DNA from: Paludibacteraceae bacterium
GTDB lineage: Bacteria > Bacteroidota > Bacteroidia > Bacteroidales > Paludibacteraceae
Direction: 5' to 3'
Length of the DNA stretch: 32,398 bases
NCBI GenBank assembly: GCA_905234835.1
Contig: CAJOIZ010000026.1
Location: 1-32,398 of the forward strand
Shown: positions 1 to 7,128 of the stretch, in pieces
Numbering within the stretch: the stretch's first letter is position 1
Layout of the letters: every line of letters begins with the position of its first letter
The notes under the pieces: model-generated
Told to the model about the DNA's origin: nothing
Seen by the model: only the letters and a program-made list of their open reading frames with translations
Databases searched by the model: none
Translations under genes and position numbers: made by a program

Positions 1-177
1 CTCCAATGCCTCTTCCGTCTCCTCGTCATACACATCGCTGATACGCTTGTAATAGAGGAGAGGAGTAATGTAGTCCTTGAAGTTATCCTGACTCACCGGT
101 CCACGGAGAATGTTACAAGCCTCAAAGATGAAGTTGTAAAGCTCCTGAGCTGTTGTTCTATTGTCGGGTACTGCCAT
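1..177 (-). CDS. hsdM: Type I restriction-modification methylase subunit HsdM, N-terminal part
   Basis: Only the first 59 residues lie in the window; the gene continues beyond base 1. The translation contains ELYNFIFEACNILRGPV and ITPLLYYKRISDVYDEE, matching the N-terminal helical domain of HsdM (family pattern: an LRG motif, then a PLLFLKRISD-like motif and acidic residues). In type I systems HsdM supplies S-adenosylmethionine-dependent adenine methylation and works with HsdS and HsdR. The catalytic NPPF region is outside the window, so activity cannot be judged. The ATG lies 6 nt after the stop of the large NTPase gene upstream, so the two are almost certainly co-transcribed. The family is fairly sure from this stretch; whether hsdS and hsdR follow cannot be seen. 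Confidence 0.8.
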   Translation of the reverse strand, partial: MAVPDNRTTAQELYNFIFEACNILRGPVSQDNFKDYITPLLYYKRISDVYDEETEEALE

Positions 178-183
178 AAGCGG

Positions 184-3100
184 TTACTTTATATATTCGT
201 CTCGGATATAGTATTTCCGATTCCCCGGTGTGTACCGGTATTCTGCAATATACCCGATTCTCTTTAGTATATCCAACAGTTTTTTATCTTCAGTAGAGAT
301 GTAGGTTATCTCTTTCTTCTCTACAATATCGGAGAATGGTTCGCCTAAGTTTTTCAGGAAAGAATCAATCTCTGTTATCACATTGGCGAATTTGATAAAA
401 AGCTGCTTTCTTGTTGATGCATTAACACTTGGTTCCTGCGCAAGGAAATTTATTATTTCTTGTGTATGCTCGGTCTCTTGCTCAGCTTCTTTTATTAATT
501 GCTGCACATTTTCTACAACACCGATAAATTTCTTGAGAGCATTTCCAGCTGCCTCATCATCTGTCATCATGGCGCTAACATTTTCCCAAGTTGCAAACAT
601 CTTGTTCTGCTGGCACAAATCGTTTCGTAATGATGCATCTGCGATGTCACCAATATGCTCTATCTCACATTCGCTCTTTTGTATTATCCGTTTCTTTTGC
701 TCATGAGACAGATCTTCGTTGTTCAATAGTTCTTTCAGATGTTCGGATGTAATTGTTTGCTGCGAGTCTAACGCTAAGAATACATTATCTATATATTCAG
801 ACAGATCATGATGAATATGCTTAGACATTAAGTCAAAGTTGTCACAGATATAGTCATAATTGCGAGCCATAAACGCACTCTCATCCCACTTGTCTTGCTT
901 GCACAATAGAACATGCAACATTTGCAAATTATCTTGATAATAACCTTGCGAGTAGATGTACTCTAATTCTGCTTTATCTGTCTCAGGATTCAAATTCTTG
1001 AACCTTAAATCCATCTCTGATATGAGACTATGCAACTTTTCACTTTCAGTATCGACAAGCAAGAAATCAGCATATTCTTCCAGATATTGCTTCTTGTCTT
1101 GGAAAATAGGAATGATATACTCATCAAGTGCATGCTTAATAATCAAGTTCAAATAATAGTCTTTGTCTTTCTCCAATTCTGATAGCACATACAACCAGAA
1201 GTTTGGCCAATAGGCACATAGCAAATTCATAAAGTCCCCCAATGCCTTTCCGCCTCGTTCTATATACTGAACAACGAAGTCCGGATGAGAGGACATCTGT
1301 AGCATATAGGGTTCTATGTATGCTATACTTCCTTTTTGGGCAATGTAGTCCATTAGATCAAAGTTCAAAGAAGCCTTGGAACTTAAATACTTGGTACTTT
1401 CTTTGGTTAACTTTTTGAGTACATTCTCCACTAAATTGAGGTGATAATCATAGGAATTACTTCTTCCGGCAAACACATCTAATACAAATTGTTTATCCTC
1501 ATAGGTCAAACTGCCTGGATAGAAAACAGAAATGTATTCCCAATAATTTTCATTGATATATCCTTCGCGCAAGACTATATTCAGGAAGTCTATCTGTTGC
1601 TGTGGATAACCTTTCGTCAATTTGCTATCAATAGAATATTTATCTTCGCGCATTAATTCAGCAATAGAATATTGCTTGTATTCATCTATATTGCGTTTTA
1701 ATGCTCGTATCTGATTTTTCAGTTCCTCTAATTCCGTTTTGTACAACAAATCCAAACGTTGCTGATATGTCAAGTCATGTACTTTCTTTTCCAGCGCATG
1801 GAAATTGAATGCAGATGAGCCGGACTGCTCACTTCTAAAATTAGGATTTAAATAGTAATAACTTATCTTATTGCTGGAAATAAGAATATTAAACAGTTCT
1901 TCATCTTGGGCACATTCAGATACGGTCTTTCTCTGTTTGTTAACGACAAAACTGATTAGATTCGGAGCTACCTCTTCCGCTATCTTTTGGACATAGATTA
2001 ACCTCAATTCGGTCGCGCTAAAAGGTCTGTCTGCTGTCTCAATCGTCTCTACTCGTTTCTCTTTTTCGGCGATGTCCTTAATACACTTATCTATGGCAGC
2101 ATTGATATATGGATCTTTCTTGGAACTAATAATGCTATATAGCAATCCCTTTCCAATCGCCAAGTCAGAAAAGTCCTGAGGGTATAAGTTCTTATATATG
2201 ATAATGGCTAATAGCCTATCTGCGATAAGATGCAAGACGTTTGAATCCTCATCACTTTTTTGAGAGGATGATAACCTATCCCGATAAATCTTATACTCAT
2301 TGATGATATTGTATAGCAGTCGCAAATCGTCAATAAACAAAGACAATTGATCAATGATTGCTTCATGTATAACAGTCGTATCATTCCTGGGTGCTTTGTC
2401 TGAGATCTGCAATTCTCTACGAAGTATTTCGCCAGAGTTGGAATAGTTTACAACAGGTATAATAGGAATAATAAAATCAAAGAATTTTGTCCTATTCTTG
2501 CAATCAACAAACATATCATCCTTAATAGCATAGATAAAAACTACTTTTTGTTCTACCTTATCAGAATTGTTGATGATATAATTTATCTCACGTAGTTTGG
2601 TGAAGATATCTTGGTTGTCAAAACGATCCAAGTCTTCAAGTACTACAATTTGATATTTCGTAACCTCAAAAAAGTAGATAATTTCGTCGATGTGACTATT
2701 GAGAACTGACTTTTGGGTATTATTCTCTATTTCCACTTCGGCAGATTTGAAATTCAATCGTTTAACAGAGAGACCGATGATTATGCGTGCCAGTTTGTAC
2801 AGCACATAAGTTGCCCCAATAAGACATAATGCTAACGCTATTCTATTAAACCAAATCTCAAATCCGGCAGGTAACTGCTGTCCCCATATCCAATCGGTAA
2901 GTAAGGTTGGTTTGAACAAGAAAATTAGTAGCAAACAATAGATAGCTGCGGAAATAGCATAAAAGAATAATTTTCCACGGTGCTGTTTACGTATCTTCTT
3001 AAAACGTGAATCGGGGATGTGAGAGTCCTCTTCATGATAAAACAGTTGCTCCAAAATGCTGCTTTCTATGAGTCTGCTCTGCAATTCTTGATTATTACCA

Positions 3101-3417
3101 TCCTTTTGCACGTTAAAGGTGGCTAAGGATATCGTCAGATGTTTGTATTTAGACTGTTGTCCATGCGGAGACAGGAATGTCCGAATCACACTACTCTTTC
3201 CCGAGCCATAAGGACCGGAAATGGCAATATTGTGAATCTTATCCTGATTCAACGCCCATGAAAGTGCTCCCATATAGGACTCGCAATCTTTCGCCTCATC
3301 TGTTGGGGTTAGAGGAGAAAAAGTCAAGTCTGCTTTGACCGTATCAGACGTACCCGATTGTTTAGAGAAGGAGCACCCCTTCATGTTTTCTAATATATTT
3401 TTAATAAATCGACACAT
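184..3417 (-). CDS. YobI/KAP-like membrane P-loop NTPase, 1077 aa
   Basis: A large P-loop NTPase with two transmembrane helices inserted between its Walker motifs. Walker A is GPYGSGKSS (residues 68-76). Hydrophobic helices lie at about 150-173 and 191-216, and Walker B is IVVLEDLDRFDN (about 257-268), followed by a strand with FIYAIKDDMF (294-303). From about 330 onward the protein is a long, mostly helical region without a domain I recognise. The N-terminal pattern (LTP..., a SWALN-like helix, then ISGPYGSGKSS) and the inserted membrane segments fit the YobI-like/KAP NTPases, which I recall being linked to bacterial conflict systems. A promoter-like site sits 43-74 nt upstream. hsdM follows 6 nt downstream, which supports a defence role, but this is inference. 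By eye the gene is more AT-rich than the Bat operon, which fits horizontal transfer. Fold confidence is high; function is unknown. Confidence 0.8.
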   Translation of the reverse strand: MCRFIKNILENMKGCSFSKQSGTSDTVKADLTFSPLTPTDEAKDCESYMGALSWALNQDKIHNIAISGPYGSGKSSVIRTFLSPHGQQSKYKHLTISLATFNVQKDGNNQELQSRLIESSILEQLFYHEEDSHIPDSRFKKIRKQHRGKLFFYAISAAIYCLLLIFLFKPTLLTDWIWGQQLPAGFEIWFNRIALALCLIGATYVLYKLARIIIGLSVKRLNFKSAEVEIENNTQKSVLNSHIDEIIYFFEVTKYQIVVLEDLDRFDNQDIFTKLREINYIINNSDKVEQKVVFIYAIKDDMFVDCKNRTKFFDFIIPIIPVVNYSNSGEILRRELQISDKAPRNDTTVIHEAIIDQLSLFIDDLRLLYNIINEYKIYRDRLSSSQKSDEDSNVLHLIADRLLAIIIYKNLYPQDFSDLAIGKGLLYSIISSKKDPYINAAIDKCIKDIAEKEKRVETIETADRPFSATELRLIYVQKIAEEVAPNLISFVVNKQRKTVSECAQDEELFNILISSNKISYYYLNPNFRSEQSGSSAFNFHALEKKVHDLTYQQRLDLLYKTELEELKNQIRALKRNIDEYKQYSIAELMREDKYSIDSKLTKGYPQQQIDFLNIVLREGYINENYWEYISVFYPGSLTYEDKQFVLDVFAGRSNSYDYHLNLVENVLKKLTKESTKYLSSKASLNFDLMDYIAQKGSIAYIEPYMLQMSSHPDFVVQYIERGGKALGDFMNLLCAYWPNFWLYVLSELEKDKDYYLNLIIKHALDEYIIPIFQDKKQYLEEYADFLLVDTESEKLHSLISEMDLRFKNLNPETDKAELEYIYSQGYYQDNLQMLHVLLCKQDKWDESAFMARNYDYICDNFDLMSKHIHHDLSEYIDNVFLALDSQQTITSEHLKELLNNEDLSHEQKKRIIQKSECEIEHIGDIADASLRNDLCQQNKMFATWENVSAMMTDDEAAGNALKKFIGVVENVQQLIKEAEQETEHTQEIINFLAQEPSVNASTRKQLFIKFANVITEIDSFLKNLGEPFSDIVEKKEITYISTEDKKLLDILKRIGYIAEYRYTPGNRKYYIRDEYIK

Positions 3418-3459
3418 ATTCTATTGCTATTTTTTCACTCTTTGCACACAAGAAGCGTG

Positions 3460-3491
3460 CAAAGTTACTACTTTTTGAGGATCTTATCAAG
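3460..3491 (-). promoter_or_regulatory. Promoter for the YobI-like NTPase/hsdM operon
   Basis: On the minus strand TAACTTTG (3460-3467) matches the Bacteroidetes -7 consensus TAnnTTTG exactly. CTTG (3488-3491) lies 20 nt upstream in the -33 position, one base off TTTG. The predicted transcript would start near 3453, about 35 nt before the ATG at 3417. Confidence 0.55.
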
Positions 3492-3604
3492 TTTTTCTTT
3501 ATTTTGTCGCCGTTTTTGAGTGCGTTTTTTTCATGCTTTTCTTTCGTTCATCTCCCGTTTGTCGGTCGGTCAAGAGCCTAAGGGGTAATAAGGGGGTTAT
3601 CGGA

Positions 3605-4978
3605 TTATATTGGCATTTTCGGCAAGGGGAGAACCACATCCTTAGTGCTATTATTCCCTTGTATGAACATCGAATAATAAACCGGCATGTGGGTTACTCC
3701 GTTTTTGTCCGTTTTGACTTCACGTTTATTGCAAAGGACAATAGCATCCTTCACCGAATAATCCTTGTTGGAGATAAACTTATCCAACGCGCTATGCACA
3801 TAGTAATCTTTGCCCGATTTGACCTCTATCGGGAGTACGGATAAGTTGGAATAATCGTCGATAATGAAATCCACCTCGCCGAGTTTCTTGTTATCATAGT
3901 AGAAGAGCGGGCATCCGTGTGCGTGCAACTCTTGCGCGACAGCGGATTCATACACCGTTCCCAAGTTGATGCTCTTGATGTCCTCCAAGATGGCATTTGC
4001 GTTCATCCCGTACAGTAAGCTTGTCAGTAACCCCACATCGTTGAGATACAGCTTCAGCAGGTTCTTCTGCTCGCTTTCCTTCAGCGGGAAATGCGGGTTG
4101 CTGATAGCACGCACAGCCATTGCGACACCGGAAGCCGTCAGATAATCAAACTCCTCCTCGTAGTGCTCATAGCGCTTACTCTTAATGTGCTCTATGTCGC
4201 GATAGACCACGCGCTTTTTCTTATTCTCCAATAGCGAAGGGATGAGGTCATAAATAATGCGAATTTTCAACTTCCGCTCCTCGTCATATTGCGAAGCATC
4301 TACACGATACAACTCAATGATATCCTTTTGGATGGCGCGTACTTTAGCGATGTTCTGATCCAGCACGAACTGATTAACAGCCTCCGGCATACCACCTACA
4401 ATCAGGTAGTACCGGAACATGCGCAACAGGTAGTCATGCAGCGACTCGTTCAGCATTTCACGCTTCTCAAACTGCGAACGAACAGCGGAGATGGATTCCG
4501 AGTTGGCTCCCATAGCCCATAAAAACTCCTCGAAATCCAACGGATACATTTGCTTAATGGCTATACTGCCCATCGGCGTGGATGGAGTCATCTTCAAAGC
4601 GATGCCCAACTGAGAGCCGCTTGCTATATAGCGGTAACGTGCATCTTGATTGAGGAACTTGAGCAACGTCAGCAGATGAGGATAGGCCTGTATCTCGTCC
4701 AAGAACACTATGGTGTCTTCGCGATTACCCAAGTCTTGGCCGGCATAGATACCCAACTGCACATAGAAATCCTGCACGGAATGGACGTTCGCGAACGTCC
4801 GCGCGCCTTCCTTGTCTGCTTGTAAGTTAATCTCAATGTAATGCGCAAATTGCTGCTGGCTCACATAGCGAATGAGGTAAGATTTGCCAATCTGACGGGC
4901 TCCGTTGACGAGCATAATCTTATCCGGTTCCTCTTGCAAAAAACGGGACAACTCTGTTGTAAATTTACGTTGTAGCAT
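3605..4978 (-). CDS. AAA_14/DUF4143 family ATP-binding protein, 457 aa
   Basis: An ATPase of the widespread AAA_14 plus DUF4143 architecture. Walker A is NGARQIGKS (residues 25-33), Walker B is VFLDEIQ (91-97), and a sensor-like ASGSQ follows at about 119-123. The C-terminal half carries the DUF4143 region, including GEVDFII (367-373) and PIEVKSGK (383-390). That D...E-x-K pattern resembles the core of PD-(D/E)XK nuclease folds. The length is normal for the family. The family is common in Bacteroidetes, its substrate is unknown, and I make no claim about one. The gene stands alone, with a 243-bp upstream region holding a promoter and phased direct repeats. The first ATG fits, since the P-loop starts 24 residues in, as usual for the family. 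Confidence 0.85.
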   Translation of the reverse strand: MLQRKFTTELSRFLQEEPDKIMLVNGARQIGKSYLIRYVSQQQFAHYIEINLQADKEGARTFANVHSVQDFYVQLGIYAGQDLGNREDTIVFLDEIQAYPHLLTLLKFLNQDARYRYIASGSQLGIALKMTPSTPMGSIAIKQMYPLDFEEFLWAMGANSESISAVRSQFEKREMLNESLHDYLLRMFRYYLIVGGMPEAVNQFVLDQNIAKVRAIQKDIIELYRVDASQYDEERKLKIRIIYDLIPSLLENKKKRVVYRDIEHIKSKRYEHYEEEFDYLTASGVAMAVRAISNPHFPLKESEQKNLLKLYLNDVGLLTSLLYGMNANAILEDIKSINLGTVYESAVAQELHAHGCPLFYYDNKKLGEVDFIIDDYSNLSVLPIEVKSGKDYYVHSALDKFISNKDYSVKDAIVLCNKREVKTDKNGVTHMPVYYSMFIQGNNSTKDVVLPLPKMPI

Positions 4979-5018
4979 GTGGTGTGTATATGCTTTCGAT
5001 TAAAAATCTGCTATATAA

Positions 5019-5026
5019 CAAAGTTA
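5019..5026 (-). promoter_or_regulatory. Second -7-like element ahead of the DUF4143 gene
   Basis: TAACTTTG on the minus strand matches TAnnTTTG and lies 41 nt before the ATG at 4978. No -33 TTTG is seen 19-20 nt upstream, so it is weaker than the 5083-5113 promoter. Confidence 0.3.
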
Positions 5027-5045
5027 TTTTTCTCTTTGTTTGAGT

Positions 5046-5064
5046 CGCACTCGGGACGAGTGCG
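5046..5064. other. Perfect 8-bp hairpin in the DUF4143 leader
   Basis: CGCACTCG (5046-5053), loop GGA, CGAGTGCG (5057-5064). It lies between the 5083-5113 promoter and the start codon, so it would fold in the 5' leader. No T-run follows on the minus strand, so it is not a typical terminator. Confidence 0.5.
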
Positions 5065-5082
5065 TACCCTCAAAGGACGCGG

Positions 5083-5113
5083 CAAAGATACTGCTTTTTT
5101 TAAATTGCACAAG
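5083..5113 (-). promoter_or_regulatory. Promoter for the DUF4143 ATPase gene
   Basis: Minus-strand TATCTTTG (5083-5090) is an exact TAnnTTTG match, with CTTG (5110-5113) 19 nt upstream. It gives a leader of about 100 nt containing the 5046-5064 hairpin. Three phased direct repeats lie immediately upstream. Confidence 0.5.
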
Positions 5114-5117
5114 AAAG

Positions 5118-5200
5118 AACACGCTTTTCCTATGATTTTTCAATCAGATTAACACGCTTTTCCTATAAAATAACGTATGTTTTTGTGCGCTTTTCCGATT
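5118..5200. repeat. Three direct repeats at exactly 33-bp spacing upstream of the promoter
   Basis: The core GCTTTTCC occurs at 5123, 5156 and 5189. The first two copies share the 16-mer AACACGCTTTTCCTAT (5118-5133 and 5151-5166); the third is diverged (GTGCGCTTTTCCGAT). Spacing is 33 bp both times, three turns of B-DNA, so all copies face the same side of the helix. Relative to the predicted start of the 5083-5113 promoter, the sites centre near -49, -82 and -115. Confidence 0.6.
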
Positions 5201-5222
5201 TTTATATATTGTTCAGCCATTA

Positions 5223-5927
5223 TTACATACTAATTTTGTAAGACCTAACAATCGTACCCAAGCAATCCACGCACACGAGGTTGTTATCAATGGTGGTAAT
5301 GTCATCAACCTGCGTGTGACCGAAAATCTGCTTATAAGGTGTGCCGGCAAACAGGTTGTGTTTCGCCAATGACATCGGACGAATCCACATCGGTGAGTGC
5401 GTCGGCGATTCGCCATACATATCCCACCAACTCGTGGCATTGGCTTTAAACGTGAACTCAACCTTGTTATGTTTCCAAAGTTTGTTGATACCATCAGCCA
5501 CGGCGGAAGGCTTCTCGCCATTGTATGCTCCAAACTCCTTTTCATACCACCCCTTCGATACACCTGCGTGCGTGACAAGGATAGAATCTGCAATAGCATA
5601 AGCTACGCCGTAGAAGAGTTCAACAACATCTGCAAATGCTTGTTTAATGTCAATAGCGTGCATGTAGTCGTAACGAGTGGCACGGTCTGACGATATGAGG
5701 TAATGCATGTCGTGATTGCCATAAAGCAAAACGGTCTCCGGGTGCTGCTTCTTGAAAGCAATAATGTCGGCAAAGTTCTGCATTAGTTCTACAGGTGAAA
5801 TCTTATCGTACGGATCAAAATAGTCCCCTACAAAGATATTGACGCAATCGTCTTGGACGAGATCTCTCCAGCACGTCCTTCCGTGGATGTCACCGATGAT
5901 GTTATAATTTGAGTTCATACTATTCAT
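5223..5927 (-). CDS. Calcineurin-like metallophosphoesterase, 234 aa
   Basis: A two-metal phosphoesterase with the standard motif series: GDIHG near residues 12-16, GDYFDPYD, GNHDMHYL, VTHAGVS, and a C-terminal GHTQV. These are the metal-binding Asp, His and Asn positions of the PF00149 superfamily, which includes PPP-type protein phosphatases and other phosphoesterases. The substrate cannot be read from sequence. I chose the ATG at 5927, although the ATG at 5918 is equally possible since it starts closer to the first strand. The frame is open further upstream to 6059, but that extension would overlap the preceding small gene and has no family-like sequence. The small basic protein gene ends 19 nt upstream on the same strand, so the two probably share a transcript. 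Confidence 0.85.
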   Translation of the reverse strand: MNSMNSNYNIIGDIHGRTCWRDLVQDDCVNIFVGDYFDPYDKISPVELMQNFADIIAFKKQHPETVLLYGNHDMHYLISSDRATRYDYMHAIDIKQAFADVVELFYGVAYAIADSILVTHAGVSKGWYEKEFGAYNGEKPSAVADGINKLWKHNKVEFTFKANATSWWDMYGESPTHSPMWIRPMSLAKHNLFAGTPYKQIFGHTQVDDITTIDNNLVCVDCLGTIVRSYKISM

Positions 5928-5946
5928 TTGTGAAAGAGGAAAAACA

Positions 5947-6108
5947 TTATTCGTGCCAGCTGCTCTTGTGTTTTCTTTTGCGGGTATATTGCTTTTTGGA
6001 GCGAGCGACAGTGTGGCGAAAACTGATAATCTTACCGTGCATCGCAATCTCCTCTTCACGGCGATTACGACGCATGGCTTTCAATATTTGTAATTCTGTT
6101 TTGGTCAT
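5947..6108 (-). CDS. Small basic conserved-looking protein, 53 aa
   Basis: The protein begins MTKTELQILKAMRRNRREEE and is rich in Lys and Arg, ending in a basic tail (KKQYTRKRKHK). I have an uncertain recollection of similar short proteins in Bacteroidetes but know no function. The predicted N-terminal helix followed by a basic tail would suit nucleic-acid binding; this is inference. The frame extends upstream to 6180, but MTKTEL is the natural start, because the upstream residues are irregular. The stop lies 19 nt before the phosphoesterase start, suggesting a two-gene unit. No consensus promoter was found upstream. Confidence 0.5.
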   Translation of the reverse strand: MTKTELQILKAMRRNRREEEIAMHGKIISFRHTVARSKKQYTRKRKHKSSWHE

Positions 6109-6163
6109 ATTTTCATTGGTGGTCAAGGCGGGACATGAACCGCTATCAGTCGAATTAACCCAT

Positions 6164-6367
6164 CTATCCAAACATCTCATTTAGCATCTTGCGGTAGTCT
6201 TCACCAACGGGAAGGTCGTAATCAATGAATAAACGATGGCGAACCACTCTTTCTTGTCCCTCAAATTTCGCGTGCAAAATTGCTACAAAATATTGACATA
6301 AGAAAATTATATGCCGGATTTTATAGTTGAAAGTTGAAAGTTTCAAATTTAGGATTTCAAGTTTCAA
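6164..6367 (-). pseudogene. Possible gene remnant, up to 67 aa
   Basis: The last 34 codons read like real protein (for example RLFIDYDLPVGEDYRKMLNE), while the N-terminal half is a translation of intergenic GTTGAAA-type repeat sequence and looks spurious. No start codon fits the protein-like part. It may be the 3' end of a decayed gene. I do not recognise the family. Confidence 0.2.
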
Positions 6368-6645
6368 ATTGCAAATTTAAGTATATCCCTTCATATATAA
6401 GGCAAAAAAAGGGCAAAATCTATCACCTAAAAGGCAAGTTTTTTTACTTTTTTTGCATTTTCTTTGTAAACGGCTGTAGATGAGGAGTGATTATTGGTTT
6501 AGGAGTTTAGGTGTTTATGAGTTTATAGGTTGTTGAGTTGGTTTATTGGTTTATGATTTATGGTTTCAAATCCGCACATTAGTCCGCAACCATAAAAGAC
6601 ACAGGGCTTTCATGTAGAGCAATTAATAAAACAAAATTCTTTACA
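6325..6645. other. AT-rich non-coding stretch with short repeats
   Basis: No credible gene is seen. The stretch begins with GTTGAAA/TTTCAAA-type repeats (6325-6380). It also holds five tandem 8-bp units of the GTTTAGGA/GTTTATGA type (6497-6536). A T-rich run (6439-6452) is present, but no clean promoter match. Confidence 0.5.
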
Positions 6646-6877
6646 AGCGGCTCTTGGGAGCCGATGTCGGAATAGAATTCCGACGCAACGGACGAACAAT
6701 GCCGATTGGCAATCGGCGGAATACAAAGAAAAAACGGCTCCCAGCCGCTACAAGAGACGAAAGGGCTGCGAATTAAATTCGCAGGCAATAAAAGAAAGAA
6801 GGCAATAGAAGAAAACACAGAAGGCTAACCGTGGGGTTAGCCTTCTGCTTGTGAAGGAGATGCGGATAATATCCGCA
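6646..6877. repeat. Array of seven short perfect hairpins
   Basis: Hairpins follow one another, separated by A/G-rich linkers. They are CGGCTC/GAGCCG (6648-6663); GTCGGAAT/ATTCCGAC (6666-6684); GCCGATTG/CAATCGGC (6701-6717); CGGCT/AGCCG (6735-6747); CTGCGAATT/AATTCGCAG (6766-6784); CAGAAGGCTAACC/GGTTAGCCTTCTG (6818-6847); and TGCGGATA/TATCCGCA (6861-6877). The first and fourth can instead pair with each other (6646-6663 with 6735-6749, 15 bp with a 3-nt bulge), enclosing the second and third. This may be a structured RNA or a REP-like DNA array; no known family is recognised. Confidence 0.6.
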
Positions 6878-7034
6878 CGCAATGAACGAAACCTATATTA
6901 TGGAGGCATTGGAGGACGGATATTCCAGAAGAACCAGAACGCTACGCTATACCGGAAATATATGAGCGGGAATGGCTGTCTGTTGTTGTCCGGCAGGGAT
7001 AGTGCGGCGGTCTATAGTCTGAATTGGAAGAAGA
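6878..7034. other. Non-coding or decayed stretch
   Basis: Short open frames on the plus strand run through this stretch without any recognisable protein pattern, and none is flanked by start signals. It lies between the hairpin array and the terminator of the BspA-like gene. Confidence 0.3.
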
Positions 7035-7071
7035 CACTTACCGGCAACTGCCTGACAGTTGCCGGTAAGTG
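7035..7071 (-). terminator. Strong terminator of the 789-aa BspA-like gene
   Basis: CACTTACCGGCAACTG (7035-7050), loop CCTGA, CAGTTGCCGGTAAGTG (7056-7071): a perfect 16-bp stem, extended by AAGA/TCTT-type flanking pairs. On the minus strand it is followed by TCTTCTTCC. It lies 57 nt after the stop codon at 7129. Confidence 0.75.
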
Positions 7072-7128
7072 CTTCTTATAGTCGTCAAGAGGACTTGGTT
7101 CTTATGTTTTAGTCAATACACTGACCTA

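Noticed and set aside
6117..6143. Minus-strand sequence resembling a tRNA T-arm and CCA end
   Set aside because: GCGG.TTCATGTC.CCGC followed by ACCACCA looks tRNA-like, but no matching 5' acceptor strand or anticodon arm is found upstream.
6579..6818. 79-aa minus-strand frame over the hairpin array
   Set aside because: It is a translation of the hairpins without a protein-like pattern or start signals.
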